A stretch of DNA of 64,000 nt from CAIWHR01 sp963843595 (GTDB lineage: Bacteria > Pseudomonadota > Gammaproteobacteria > Burkholderiales > Casimicrobiaceae), in contig CAWJLG010000018.1 of NCBI GenBank assembly GCA_963843595.1, forward strand, positions 1 to 64,000. The letters run 5' to 3'. The notes under the pieces were generated by a model that had not been told where the DNA came from, did no database searches, and saw only the letters and a program-made list of their open reading frames with translations. Each line of letters begins with the position of its first letter. The first letter of the stretch is position 1. A program made the position numbers and the translations under genes. Below are positions 1 through 9,417 of the stretch, piece by piece.

Positions 1-46
1 TCGGCTCGCCGATGTGGACGAGCACGTCTGCCTGTGCTGTGATCAT
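1..46 (-). CDS. Start of an unidentified gene, cut by the window edge
   Basis: An ATG on the minus strand (complement of 44-46) follows a GGGAG ribosome-binding sequence at good spacing and opens a frame reading MITAQADVLVHIGEP before the window ends. Only fifteen residues are visible, so no family can be named. It would be transcribed in the same direction as the kinase gene that ends at 285. The short length makes this a weak call. Confidence 0.3.
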   Translation of the reverse strand, partial: MITAQADVLVHIGEP

Positions 47-284
47 GTCGATCGCTCCCTCGTTGCCGGCTCCGACGGAGCCGCGGGCTGCCGGACACTC
101 GCGTCAGCGGCGTGTGGGCAGGAGCGATGGTGCGCGCGCGGTGTAACTGCGCGATTGCGGCACGATCCCGATTTGTTGTCGCTTTGTTGCGCTTGCGTAT
201 ATTCCGTGTCCGCCGCGCAGGCGATCCTGCCTTCCGCGGCGATGACGCGCTCGCATCGGGCGATGGGGCCGCCGTGTGCCGCGC

Positions 285-3200
285 TCAGGCTTGCCTGAGG
301 TGGCTTCGGAGAAGCGCGACGAGCGACGCCGGCTCGAGCGGCTTCTTGAGCAATGCCGCAACGCCGTGCCGGCGCAGCTCGTCTGGGCCGATGTCCTCGC
401 CGTAGCCCGTGTAGAGAATGACCGGAAGTTCGGGTCGCTCGGTCGCGAGCCGTTGCGCGAGCTCAAGGCCGGTCATCCGCGGCATCGTCTGGTCGGTGAG
501 GACGAGGTCGACGCGGTCAGGATTCTCGGAGAACCAGCGGGCGGCCTCGAGGGGATCGTCCTCCACCGTGACGTCGAGGCCGCGGCTTGCAAGGAGCTCG
601 GCCACGAATTCGCCTACCATCACCTCGTCGTCGACGACGAGCACCCGTTCCGGACATCCGCGGCGCGTGCGGAGCACGGTCTGCTTGCGCGAATGCCGCG
701 GTGCCCGAATCCGCGTGCGCGTCGAGCAGTGGCGGGAAGAGGATCCGGAACGTCGCGCCCGCACCCGGCGTGGAGTCTACGGTGACATGTCCGCCGCACT
801 CGTGCACGATGCCGTGCACCATCGACAACCCCATGCCGGTGCCCTTGCCACGCCCTTGGTCGTGAAGAACGGGTCGAAGATGCGCTCGAGGATCTCCGGC
901 CCCATCCCCGTTCCCGTGTCGCGCACGGCGAGCGGACGTATCGACCCGGGCTCGGCTCGCGGCACGACGTCCTCCGCGCCGGCGTCCACCTTGCGCCCGA
1001 GCTCGACGTCGATGGCGCCGATCCCGTTCATCGCGTCCCACGCGTTGGTCACGAGGTTGAGGATGACCTGGTCGGCCTGCCCGGGTCGACCATTACCGGC
1101 GGGCCTCCCGATCGGGCTCGAGTTCAGCACCAGCGCCGCCGGCAGCGTCGCCCGATGAGCTCCAGCGCATCTCGCACCAGCGGTCGCAGGTTCAGCGCAC
1201 GCTGCTCGCCGCGCCTGCCGCGGCTGAAGGTCAGCATCTGCTGGATCAGGTCGCGCGCGCGCAGCGCTGCCCGCTGTGCCTGCTCGAGATACTGCATGAG
1301 GCTCGGATCCGCGGCGGCGCATCGCGTCCTGGGCCAGGCGATGTACCCGAGGATGCCGGCCACGATGTTGTTGAAGTCGTGCGCCATGCCGCCCGTCAGC
1401 TGGCCCATCGCCTCCATCTTCTGCGCCTGGCGCAGCTGGGCCTCCAGTGCCTGGCGCTCGCTCTCGGCTCGCTTGCGGTCCGTGATGTCGCGCCCGGCAT
1501 AGAGGACGTGCGGCACGCCCCGGTGGCGTATCGGCATGCCGCGCAGCTCGAGCTCGCGGGAGCTGCCGTCCGTGTGCAGGAGCTGTGTTTCGAACTGGAT
1601 CGGCTCGCCTGCCAGAACGCGGCCGTGCAGTGCCTTCACCCGCTCGTTCACGCCGGGCGGGTTGGCCAGCACGCGGTTGATGCCGACCGCCTGTTCGCGC
1701 GGAATGCCGGTCCAAGCCTCGTACGTCGAGTTGACGTCGACGATCCGGAAATCCGCGTCGCGAAGGACCAGCGCGTCGGCCGAGGCGTTGAAGATCGCAC
1801 GATACTGCGCCTCGTTGGCGCGAAGCGCCTCCTCGGCGAGCTTGCGCTCGGTGATGTCGCGCGAGATCGCGAGCACGTGTGGCTCGCCGCGGTGCTGGAA
1901 GGGGATCGTGTGCACCTCGGTCTGGAACCGCTCGCCATTCTTGCGGATTGCCTCGAGCTCGGCATGGCAGGTTTCGCCGGCGAGCGTGCGGCGTACCAGG
2001 TCGAGCCGGAGACGTGCGTATTCCGGCGGATACGCAGGGTGTTCGTAGCCACGGCCTATCACTTCGTCGCGCGCCCAACCGTAAATCCTCTCGTACGCGG
2101 GGTCGACGTCGACGCGCGGGAAATGCGAGTCCCACAGGATCAACGCGTCGGCGGAGGCCTGGAAGATCGCGCGGTACTGTGCCTCGCTCGCACTCAGCGC
2201 TTCCTCGGCGAGCTTGCGCTCCGTGATCTCGCGCGCAAACGCAAGGATGCGCCGCGATCCGCCGATGACCGCGGCCTTGAGCCGCACCTCATCCCAGTGC
2301 AGGGTGCCGTCGCGGCTCTTGCGGCGCCACTCGAACTGGACTGCCCCGGTCCTCTTGGCCTCCTCGATCCAGCGAACGGCTTCCGCGCTCGTGTAAGGCG
2401 GCTCGCCCGAACTGATCGCGTTGATCGAAATGCGCAGGAGCTCCTCGCGCGCATAGCCGTAGACCTCGCACGCCTTCGCGTTGACGTCGACGACGGCGCA
2501 GGTGTCCCAGTCGTGGACGAAGATCGGGTCCTCGCCGGCATCGAAGATCGCCCGATAGCTCGCCTCCGCCGCCTCGAGTGCTTCGTCGGCACGACGCCGC
2601 TCGATCTCGGTGACGGCGCGCGTGGCGAAGATCTTCAGCATCGCCTCGACGAGCTCCGTGTCGGTCAACGGCCGGCGCGACACGACGGAGATCAGACCCA
2701 GCGGCCTGCCGAGCGCGCCGGTGAGTGGATAGCCGGCGTAGGCGTCCACACCCATATCGCGGAAAGCCGAATCGAGCGGAAATTGATTGATCAGGCGCGA
2801 GGGATAGATCCGATACTGCTGGCCAAGGACCGTTTCACACGGCGTTCCGTCCAGGCCGTACTCGAAGTCCTCGATCATGTTCCCGTCGACGCAGAAGGCC
2901 AGCATGCGCAGCTTGCGCGCGTCCGACGGCACGGAGAGCGCGATGAAGGCGATGTCGACGGCGAGGATTTCCGCAAGGGATCGCACGAGATCGCCGAAAA
3001 GTCCCTCGCCCTCGACGGCCGAGACGGCCAGCGCCGCCCGGCGCATAGCCTGCTCCACGCGCGTGCGGGCGGTGATGTCGACGCTGATGCCGCACACCGC
3101 GTACGGCGTGCCGTCGCGGTCGAGCAGCGGGAACTTGTTCGAAATCTCCGTGCGCAGCACGTCGCCGACGTGGATCACCTCCTCGACCTCGATCGCGCGG

Positions 3201-3841
3201 CGCTCCTCGATTGCGCGCACGTCGTTGCGCATCAGACGTCCCGCCACGTCGGGCGGGAAGAGATCGGCCGGCGTCTTGCCGACGATGTTCTCGGCCGGCA
3301 TCCCGAACAGTCGCTCGAACGCCCGGTTCACGAACAGGTAGCGCCCGGTGCGATCCTTCGCGTAGACGAGCGCGTTGGTCGAGTTGTCCAGGATCTGCTG
3401 CAGGCGCATCTCGGTGTCGCGCAGGCGCGACTCGGCGCGCTGCAGGTGGGAGAGATTGCGCAGGCGCAGCAGCACCCGCCTGCGCCCATCCACCAGCACC
3501 GCCTCGACGTGGACGATGGTGTCGACGGGCTCGCCGCTCGCGTGCTGGAACCGCCACTCGAACCATTGCGGCAGACCCGCGAGCGCGCTCTGCAGGCGCT
3601 GCGTTGCCGCCGTCGCTGACGATGTCCCGTCCAGCTGGACCGGCGGCGAAAGCGCGAGCGCGTCGCTCCCGACCAGCGCCTCGCGCGAGCGTCCGAACAG
3701 GCGGCATGCCGCATCGTTGCAGTCCTCGATGACGCCGGCGATGACGAGGATGCCGAGGTCGGCTTCCGCGAGCAGGAAACGGTACGCGTCGCCGTGGCGG
3801 GCAAGCTCGCGCAGCGGGGCAGGGTGGGGCTGGGTGGTCAT
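285..3841 (-). CDS. PAS/GAF hybrid sensor histidine kinase (frameshifted)
   Basis: About 1185 residues if indels near 1150, 860 and 700 are repaired. Order: N-terminal PAS (about 15-110), PAS (120-260, with a VNRAFERLFG core), GAF-like region (270-410), three further PAS domains (420-790), HisKA with a GGMAHDFNN phospho-acceptor box, HATPase with ILNLVTNAWDAM N-box, DTGTGM and GTGMGLSMVHG boxes, then a C-terminal receiver with VLVVDDE, LTDQTMP and LLKKPLE. No transmembrane segment or signal peptide is visible, so it is probably cytosolic. The ATG at 3841 was chosen; an in-frame GTG at 3868 is possible. The gene lies just downstream of an OmpR-type regulator on the same strand, its likely partner. 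Its PAS array resembles that of the kinase at 9414. The last three coding blocks lie in different frames but together make a complete kinase, so the breaks may be sequence errors. Confidence 0.8.
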
Positions 3842-3886
3842 GGCGTCGAGTCTAGATGACCTGCGCACCTGTGGGCGGCGCTGATA

Positions 3887-3909
3887 CCGGGCAGAAACAA
3901 TTGAAACAC
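3887..3909 (-). promoter_or_regulatory. TGTTTC direct-repeat element, copy D
   Basis: Read on the minus strand this is GTGTTTCAATTGTTTCTGCC followed by CGG: two TGTTTC half-sites with starts 9 nt apart, then a TGCCCGG tail. The same arrangement occurs at 7091, 7420 and (inverted) 12682. It lies just upstream of the kinase start at 3841, so it is a candidate operator. Function is inferred from position and recurrence only. Confidence 0.4.
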
Positions 3910-3924
3910 TCCGGCTACATGCCC

Positions 3925-3943
3925 GGCCGGCGTGGCGCCGGCC
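3925..3943. terminator. GC-rich hairpin between regulator and kinase
   Basis: GGCCGGCG and CGCCGGCC form a perfect 8-bp stem around a 3-nt loop in the gap between the response regulator stop (3978) and the kinase start. There is no T-tract after it, so it may be an attenuating or mRNA-processing hairpin rather than a full terminator. Confidence 0.35.
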
Positions 3944-3977
3944 GCCCCGGCCGCACCCGGACCGGCCCTTCGCTGAC

Positions 3978-4704
3978 TCAGTCGGTGCCCGGCAGGAACA
4001 TGTAGCCTGCGCTGCGCACCGTCTTGATCAGGCGCGGGTTGTCCGGGTCGGTCTCAATCTTCCGGCGCAATCGCGCAACCCGGATGTCGATGCTGCGGTC
4101 GAAAGGCTCCCACTCGCGGTTGCGGGTCAGCGTAAGAAGCCGGTCGCGGCTCAGCACCTGGTTGGGGTGCTCGGCGAACACGCGAAGGAGGTCGAACTCC
4201 ATGCTCGTCAGCACGATCTCCTTCCCGGCGGCATCGAGGAGCCGGCGCCCCTCCAGATCGAGCAGGAACCGACCCACCCTGGTGCGCTTTCCGCCCGGGC
4301 GCTCGCCTGCGCGCCGCGGGCCTGTCCGCGGCGCCCCGGACCCGGCGCAGCAGGCTCTTGAGCCGTGCCCGCAGCTCCCGGGGGTCGAAGGGCTTCGAGA
4401 CGTAATCGTCCGCGCCCACCTCGAGTCCCACGATACGGTCGACCACGTCACTCGCCGCGGTGACCATGATGATCCCGACGTCGTGGTGCTCGCGCAGGTG
4501 GCGCGCGAGCGAGAGTCCGTCCTCTCCGCCAAGGTTGAGATCGAGCAGCACGACATCGGGCACACGTCGGGCCAGCGCCTGCCGCATCTGCTCGCCGTTT
4601 CCGGCCTGGGCGATCTCGTAGCCGTGGCCTGCGAGGTACTCGGCGATCACGCCGCGCACTTCGGGGTCATCGTCGACGATCAGAACGCTCGCGCTGTCGG
4701 GCAT
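3978..4704 (-). CDS. OmpR-family response regulator (one frameshift)
   Basis: About 241 residues after repair of one indel near 4320 in the interdomain linker. The N-terminal receiver shows VLIVDDDPEVRG, the phospho-acceptor Asp in VVLLDLNLGG, and the YVSKPFDPREL switch lysine. The C-terminal winged helix shows LTSMEFDLLRVFAEHPNQ, SIDIRVARLRRKIE and the terminal KTVRSAGYMF. This is a DNA-binding two-component output protein. It precedes the hybrid kinase on the same strand with about 135 bp between and is probably its partner. It closely resembles the regulator at 7719, sharing VDRIVGLE-GADDYV-KPFDPREL, so the two loci are paralogous. Confidence 0.88.
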
Positions 4705-4969
4705 GGCGAAGGGTCACTCCGATTCGCTGCCCGATTATAACCGCGCCGCCGGTCAGGCTCGTCCAGTGCCGCGGAGGGGCGGGCCGACTCCGATAACACG
4801 GCGGATACGAACTGTTACCGCGGCGACATCGTCACGCAACGGGTGGCGCGTAGTCTCTGTCCTCATCGCAGGCCGCAGGTTGCGTCGACCGTCGGGAAGA
4901 CGTTCGGATGGGGACGCGACCGGAAGGCGGGCGAACAGGAACTCACTGGGTCATTCAAGGAGAGCGACC
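4705..4969. other. Divergent intergenic region
   Basis: This holds the divergent starts of the minus-strand response regulator and the plus-strand small acidic protein, so promoters for both must lie here. I saw no clear promoter consensus and no copy of the TGTTTC direct repeat. Confidence 0.4.
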
Positions 4970-5230
4970 ATGTATAGCACGTTCGACGAGGAAGTCTTCC
5001 TCGCCCCCGAGAGCATCATTTCGGGGGTCTTGGCGACGGCTGAATCCGCCGACCACGCGGAGCTGCCCGACATCGAGCCGGTTCTACCGTCCTGGCGCGC
5101 GGCTGTGGTCATCCCCGACGCAGACGCCGACGATGCGGGCGCGGACGATCCGGAATTCCCCTCCGCGCATGCCGACTCGGTCGACGCGTGGTCGAGGCAC
5201 GCGCGCGGTACGAGCGGCTTCGGCGGCTGA
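4970..5230 (+). CDS. Small acidic protein of unknown function
   Basis: 86 residues, starting MYSTFDEEVFLAPES. The ATG at 4970 was chosen over upstream in-frame starts because AAGGAGAG lies 5-6 nt before it. The protein is rich in Asp, Glu and Ala (a DADADDAGADD run), has no signal peptide or membrane segment and ends TSGFGG. I do not recognise a family. Its stop lies 16 bp before the GTG of a membrane protein, so the two are probably co-transcribed, and both diverge from the two-component regulator. Confidence 0.55.
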   Translation: MYSTFDEEVFLAPESIISGVLATAESADHAELPDIEPVLPSWRAAVVIPDADADDAGADDPEFPSAHADSVDAWSRHARGTSGFGG

Positions 5231-5246
5231 GTCGGGAGGCCGCGCC

Positions 5247-5741
5247 GTGTACGCCGTGCGCTTCGACCTCAAGCGGGGCTATTGGCTTGCGACCGCGGTG
5301 CTCCTCACCATCGGTCTCTTCGGCTGGCCCCTCGGTGTGGCCGCGGCCATCGGGCTCACGGCCGCGCAGCTCGTGCATTTCGCGTACCGGGAGCCTGGCA
5401 TTCGCACGCTGACGCTGCAGGTGCGTGCGCTCTATCTGGCGCTGTTGCTGCTGGGCCTCTGGCCGCCGCTCGCGGTCCTGCACGTGCTCCAGATGGTCGG
5501 CGTGTGGGTGAATGTGCTCTTCCGCTACTGCGTCGCGGCACGCATGGTCTCGCTGATGCCCTGGAACCGCCGGGCCCCGCTCAGCGTGCGGCTCGTCGCG
5601 TGGACGTTCCTGTCACCGCCTGCGGCCGGCAGCATCCTCGAGCGCATTCCGCCTTCCCTGGGACCGCGCGCGGTCGGCGCCCCTGGGGGTCGCGGGTCCG
5701 CGGACGAAGCTGCGACGACGCGGCCACCGGCGCGCCCGTGA
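5247..5741 (+). CDS. Multi-pass membrane protein, unknown function
   Basis: 164 residues from a GTG start at 5247 (VYAVRFDLKRGYW). Three or four hydrophobic stretches are visible: LATAVLLTIGLFGWPLGVAA, the following AAAIGLTAAQLVHFAY, ALYLALLLLGLWPPLAVLHV and VGVWVNVLFRYCVAARMV. A proline- and arginine-rich tail follows. It sits 16 bp after the small acidic protein, which suggests an operon. I cannot name a family. The start is uncertain because the frame stays open far upstream; GTG was chosen for its position just after the preceding stop. Confidence 0.55.
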   Translation: MYAVRFDLKRGYWLATAVLLTIGLFGWPLGVAAAIGLTAAQLVHFAYREPGIRTLTLQVRALYLALLLLGLWPPLAVLHVLQMVGVWVNVLFRYCVAARMVSLMPWNRRAPLSVRLVAWTFLSPPAAGSILERIPPSLGPRAVGAPGGRGSADEAATTRPPARP

Positions 5742-5876
5742 CGCCCGCTTCGATAGAGACCGCAACGCGGCCACCGTCGTCGATCTTCACTTGACAGGTC
5801 CGCCTGCGCCGCCGCCGTCGATTACGCTCGTGCTCGTCCTCTCCTGCGGGAGCGGCAGCGTGAGATCAGTCCAACG

Positions 5877-6404
5877 CTAGAGCACGTGCGAGGTCAGCAA
5901 GGTACGCACCCGGGTGCGCTCTGCCGCTCCCGTCACCTCCGCCGCGACCGACGCAATCTCGCTGCGGTCGAAGCCGAGGTCGCGCAACATGTGGTCGTCG
6001 AGCTGGCGAAGTGCGTCGTAGGCATGGCGTGCCTGCCGACGTTGCCGATGGCGCGCGTACGCCTGCCGTACGATTGTGCCGGCTGCCCGGATCGCCGCGA
6101 CGATGAATTCACCGATGAGGACCGAGCGACGGGCGCGTGCGGCCTGATGCAACGGGAAGCTTGTCGGCCGCACCGAAAATGCCGCATCGGCGGCCACGAC
6201 ATCGGCGGGACTGTCAGCGGCAATCGTATGCAGTGTCCGCGGCGCGATTTCAATGCTGGAGATCGCCGGAGCTTCGCAGTTGGCATCGTTCTCGGCGTCT
6301 CCGCGCCGCAGGATGGCGATCGAGGCACTGCTGAACTTGCCCACGCCCGGGCGCACAACCTCTTCAAGCGTCGCCAGGGCATTCAAGTCGGTTGATTGGC
6401 GCAT
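5877..6404 (-). CDS. DUF1127 domain protein with long N-terminal extension
   Basis: 175 residues. The C-terminal 45 residues carry the DUF1127 signature (AYDALRQLDDHMLRDLGFDR), a short helical motif common in proteobacterial small proteins and linked in some alphaproteobacteria to RNA turnover and phosphate or stress adaptation. DUF1127 proteins are often only 50-70 residues; here about 110 residues of unrecognised sequence precede the motif. The start at 6404 has a GGGAGGAA ribosome-binding site. It overlaps the end of the upstream minus-strand gene by 41 nt, so translation may be coupled. Confidence 0.7.
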   Translation of the reverse strand: MRQSTDLNALATLEEVVRPGVGKFSSASIAILRRGDAENDANCEAPAISSIEIAPRTLHTIAADSPADVVAADAAFSVRPTSFPLHQAARARRSVLIGEFIVAAIRAAGTIVRQAYARHRQRRQARHAYDALRQLDDHMLRDLGFDRSEIASVAAEVTGAAERTRVRTLLTSHVL

Positions 6405-6939
6405 GGGTGTTCCTCCCGAGACAAATCGTGAGCGGTGAGGCGAATAGGGTCGCGTGGACGCTCAGCCGAGCGTGCCGCGCTGTCGCGAATCGCACCACGT
6501 CGACGTGTGGATCCGACGCGGCTGCAACCGACGCGGGGACCGTGGGACCACCCGGGGCGACGGTGGCCGCGGTGTCCGGCGAGGCCAGAACATGTATGAC
6601 CCCGGCAACGGCCAGAGACGTTGCGATGTAGATGCAGAGCAGGACCGCGCCCGCCACGAGCGGCGACCTCGCGCGGGTGGAGCCGGCGTCGGCCGTGAGG
6701 AAGTCGTCGTACAGAAAGCGACTCCAATGGGTATCGAGCGGGACGACGACCGAGTTGCTGGCTGGCCACCGATCAGTGTCCTCGCCGGGTGCGGCGACCA
6801 GCGCGCTCCCGGTCGGCGCCGCAGGGGCGCGCGCGAGTGGGTCGCGATACTCCGCGCGCATCTCGCGCTGCCGGTCGACGCGTGAGCGCGCCACGGCGGC
6901 GTAGGGTTGCAGGTGGTGTGCGTCAATTCCGAGATTCAT
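6364..6939 (-). CDS. Single-pass membrane protein, unknown function
   Basis: 191 residues starting MNLGIDAHHLQPYAAVARS; the ATG at 6939 has AAGGAACG just upstream. The N-terminal half is arginine-rich and probably cytosolic. One strong membrane segment follows (VAGAVLLCIYIATSLAVAGV), then an Ala/Pro/Val-rich tail. The C-terminus overlaps the DUF1127 gene by 41 nt in another frame, so the last 14 residues could be a read-through extension and the true end is uncertain. No family recognised. Confidence 0.5.
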   Translation of the reverse strand: MNLGIDAHHLQPYAAVARSRVDRQREMRAEYRDPLARAPAAPTGSALVAAPGEDTDRWPASNSVVVPLDTHWSRFLYDDFLTADAGSTRARSPLVAGAVLLCIYIATSLAVAGVIHVLASPDTAATVAPGGPTVPASVAAASDPHVDVVRFATARHARLSVHATLFASPLTICLGRNTHAPINRLECPGDA

Positions 6940-7090
6940 CGCTTCGTTCCTTTGCGCAGGTCGATTGGACACAGGACGGGTTGTGCGAAACGTGCCAACC
7001 GCGTCGAGCCGTTGCATCTCCGTGAAGCCAGGACGTGGGATCAAGTCTATTGGGCGAGTGCGGCAAGACCATTTCTTTACGAGGTCAAAT

Positions 7091-7118
7091 TTGTTTCGTG
7101 TGTATCGTGCCTTCCCGG
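7091..7118 (+). promoter_or_regulatory. TGTTTC direct-repeat element, copy A
   Basis: TTGTTTCGTGTGTATC followed by GTGCCTTCCCGG. Half-sites TGTTTC and TGTATC start 9 nt apart, as in copies B, C and D. It is the distal of two copies upstream of the operon starting at 7719 and reads in the same direction. Spaced direct repeats suit binding by an OmpR-family regulator, though that is inference. Confidence 0.45.
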
Positions 7119-7419
7119 CACGTGCTCACTCGAGTGCGGGCGGGGCACTTATTGCGGATCGTCGCCCTCGGCCAGGATGCAACGTGCGGCAGCAGAGCGG
7201 ACGCGATCCCATGGGCCCGGACGATCGACGACGAATCGGCAACGTGTCCGCGCAGATCAAGTGCGAGAACGCGCTGATCGCGGCGGCACGTGATCGCCAT
7301 GCTCGATGCGGCACATCGGACAACTGGCCGCGCAGAGGTGACGGGGTCCCCATCGAGCCTGGATTTCAGGGCCAGCCGCGCGACGCGTGCGTCGGGAACG
7401 TTTCGCCGGCGGGCGATTT

Positions 7420-7447
7420 TTGTTTCGTTTGTTTCATGCCCGCCCGG
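7420..7447 (+). promoter_or_regulatory. TGTTTC direct-repeat element, copy B
   Basis: TTGTTTCGTTTGTTTC followed by ATGCCCGCCCGG, with two perfect TGTTTC half-sites starting 9 nt apart. It lies about 270 bp before the regulator start at 7719 and matches copy C (12682, inverted) almost base for base over the core. Candidate operator for autoregulation. Confidence 0.45.
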
Positions 7448-7718
7448 GACGCGACAAATCGCTTGCGAGTGGGCTTATCCTCTGTGCGTCGACAGGTCCG
7501 GTCACGACGACATGATTGCGCGTCGGGCGCGCCCTCGATACGGCGTCCGCTCGGGATGGGGTGGGCCGAACCGGGAGTCCTTTTCGATGGACGTCTTCGC
7601 CAGGCGAGTCCCAGTGACCCCCACACCGCAACGCGACGGTTGTACGATTTCGGGTTCCGCCAGCGGCGGGTTCAATCGTTCGCCCGCCGCGGATGTACCG
7701 AGGAGTGGAACGTCGCCC

Positions 7719-8429
7719 GTGAACCCAACAACCACCATCCTGATTGTCGACGACGAGCCGGACGTCCGCGAGGTGCTGGAGGAGTATTTCGACACCCACG
7801 GCTATGCAGTCATTGCCGTCGAAGACGCCAGCGCGGCGAAGGCGATGGCCGCCCAGCATCCGATCGACCTGGCGCTGGTCGACATCCACATGCCCGGCGA
7901 GGATGGCCTGAGCCTTGCGCGGCACCTGCGCGAGCGCTACGCGAAGATCGCGATCGTCATGCTGACGTCCGCCAGTACCGTAGTGGATCGGATCGTGGGC
8001 CTGGAGATCGGTGCGGACGACTACGTCCCGAAACCGTTCGACCCGCGCGAGTTGTTGGCCCGCGTCAAGAGCGTGTTGCGTCGCACGTCGTCGGCGGGGC
8101 GTGCCGACATTGGCGCCGAGCGGGTGCGAATCGGACGATGCGTGCTCGATCTCGCCGCACATCGGCTCACGGACGAGAAGGGCGGAGAGGTGCCGATGTC
8201 CCCGCTGGAGTTCGAGCTGCTCAAGGCGCTTGCCGAGCATCCCAACCGACCTCTTTCTCGCGATCGCATCCTGAATCTCACTCAGCGCCGGGATTGGGAT
8301 CCATTCGACCGGAGTGTGGATCTGCGCATCATGCGGCTGCGCAAGAAGATCGAGCCGGATCCCGAGCATCCGAGGTTCATCAGGACCATACGCAACGAGG
8401 GCTACATCTTCGTGCCGGACGGAGGATGA
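7719..8429 (+). CDS. OmpR-family response regulator
   Basis: 236 residues from a GTG start at 7719 (VNPTTTILIVDDE); AGGAG lies 13 nt upstream, rather far, and an ATG at 7587 is an alternative. The receiver domain has the DDE acidic pocket, phospho-acceptor Asp in ALVDIHMPG (about residue 54) and the YVPKPFDPREL lysine. The winged-helix output has MSPLEFELLKALAEHPNR and SVDLRIMRLRKKIE. It is first in a compact three-gene operon: 7 bp precede the substrate-binding lipoprotein, which overlaps the hybrid kinase. The kinase at 9414 is the obvious partner. It is paralogous to the regulator at 3978. Confidence 0.92.
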   Translation: MNPTTTILIVDDEPDVREVLEEYFDTHGYAVIAVEDASAAKAMAAQHPIDLALVDIHMPGEDGLSLARHLRERYAKIAIVMLTSASTVVDRIVGLEIGADDYVPKPFDPRELLARVKSVLRRTSSAGRADIGAERVRIGRCVLDLAAHRLTDEKGGEVPMSPLEFELLKALAEHPNRPLSRDRILNLTQRRDWDPFDRSVDLRIMRLRKKIEPDPEHPRFIRTIRNEGYIFVPDGG

Positions 8430-8436
8430 GATTCGA

Positions 8437-9417
8437 ATGAACGCATACCTGCGCACGAGAGGACATCTGTGCGGCCTTGCATGCGCGGTTCTCCTGCTCG
8501 CGCTGGCCGGTTGCATGCGCGAACCGGACGCCGCTCTGCGTATCGGCACCAATGTATGGATAGGGAGCGAGCCGCTTTACCTGGCGCGGGAGCTTGGTGC
8601 GCTGGATCCTGCGACCGTCCAACTGGTGGAATATCCCTCGGCGAGCGAAGTCCTTCGTGCTTTTCGCAACCAGGCCATCGACGGCATGGTCATCAGCCTG
8701 GATGAGCTGTTCGGACTCGCCGCCGATGGGTTTCAGCCGCGCATCATCCTGGTGGTGGACGTCTCCCACGGTGCCGACGTCGTCGTGGGCCGCCGTGGGA
8801 TGCGGACGATGCACGACCTCAAAGGCAAGTCGGTCGCCGTGGAAAGCAGCGCCCTTGGCGCCTTCGTGTTGAGCAGGGCTCTGGCCCTCAACGGCATGCA
8901 GGCGAGCGACGTCAACGTCGTACATCTCGAATCGAACGAGCAGCCGAGCGCTTTCGAAAAGGGCGAAGTGGATGGCGCCGTCACGTTCGACCCCTATCGC
9001 GCGCAGTTCCTTCGAGCCGGTGCCACGACTCTGTTCGACAGCACCCAGATTCCGGGCGAGATCGTCGATCTGCTGGCGGTGCGTGCGAACGTCTACGAAA
9101 AGCAGCCCAAGAAGATACGCGAGCTGCTTAACGGCTGGTTCGGTGCGCTCGACTACATGAAGCGCGAGCCTCGGGACGCAGCGCGACGCATGGGAGTTCG
9201 GCAACAGACGACCGGAGAGCAGTTCCTGGCGGCGCAGCGCGGCCTCCACATTCCTTCGCGCGAAGAAAATCTCAGGATGCTCGGGGGCGCGAAGCCGGAG
9301 CTGGCGGTAACCGGACGCCGGCTCATGGCATTGATGGTGGACGCCAAATTGCTGCGCACCGAGCTGGCGATCGAAGACGTGCTCGCACCGGGACCGCTCG
9401 CGGACCTGTCGAGATGA
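8437..9417 (+). CDS. Periplasmic substrate-binding lipoprotein, NMT1/TauA-like
   Basis: 326 residues. The N-terminus carries a lipoprotein signal (LLLALAGC with Cys at about 27), so it is membrane-anchored in the periplasm. The mature protein reads as a type II periplasmic binding fold of the NMT1/SsuA/TauA class: LRIGTNVWIGSEPLYLAREL at the start, then EYPSASEVLRAFRNQAIDGM, a DLKGKSVAVESSALGAFVLS segment and GEVDGAVTFDPY. The family usually binds nitrate, sulfonates, taurine or pyrimidine precursors. No ABC permease or ATPase gene is next to it. Instead it lies between a response regulator and a transmembrane kinase whose ATG overlaps its stop (ATGA), so it probably acts as a ligand-sensing partner rather than in uptake. 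Ligand unknown. GGAGGATGAG provides the ribosome-binding site. Confidence 0.85.
   Translation: MNAYLRTRGHLCGLACAVLLLALAGCMREPDAALRIGTNVWIGSEPLYLARELGALDPATVQLVEYPSASEVLRAFRNQAIDGMVISLDELFGLAADGFQPRIILVVDVSHGADVVVGRRGMRTMHDLKGKSVAVESSALGAFVLSRALALNGMQASDVNVVHLESNEQPSAFEKGEVDGAVTFDPYRAQFLRAGATTLFDSTQIPGEIVDLLAVRANVYEKQPKKIRELLNGWFGALDYMKREPRDAARRMGVRQQTTGEQFLAAQRGLHIPSREENLRMLGGAKPELAVTGRRLMALMVDAKLLRTELAIEDVLAPGPLADLSR

Larger units (their letters stand above)
6940..7718. other. Divergent regulatory gap carrying two direct-repeat elements
   Basis: About 780 bp lie between the divergent starts at 6939 and 7719. No gene is supported. The region holds two same-oriented copies of the TGTTTC-N3-TGTWTC element (7091-7118 and 7420-7447). 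Each is followed after a GC-rich stretch by a GAGTG..GGGC..CTTAT-like segment, so the similarity extends past the core. It is probably the control region of the regulator / binding protein / kinase operon. Confidence 0.5.

Noticed and set aside
1379..3619. 746-codon plus-strand frame opposite the PAS kinase
   Set aside because: It is antisense to a clear kinase, Arg/Asp-rich without motifs, as expected from GC-rich third-position bias.
7150..7166. Sigma-54 promoter GGCACTTATTGC
   Set aside because: The GG and GC elements are 8 bp apart instead of the needed 10.
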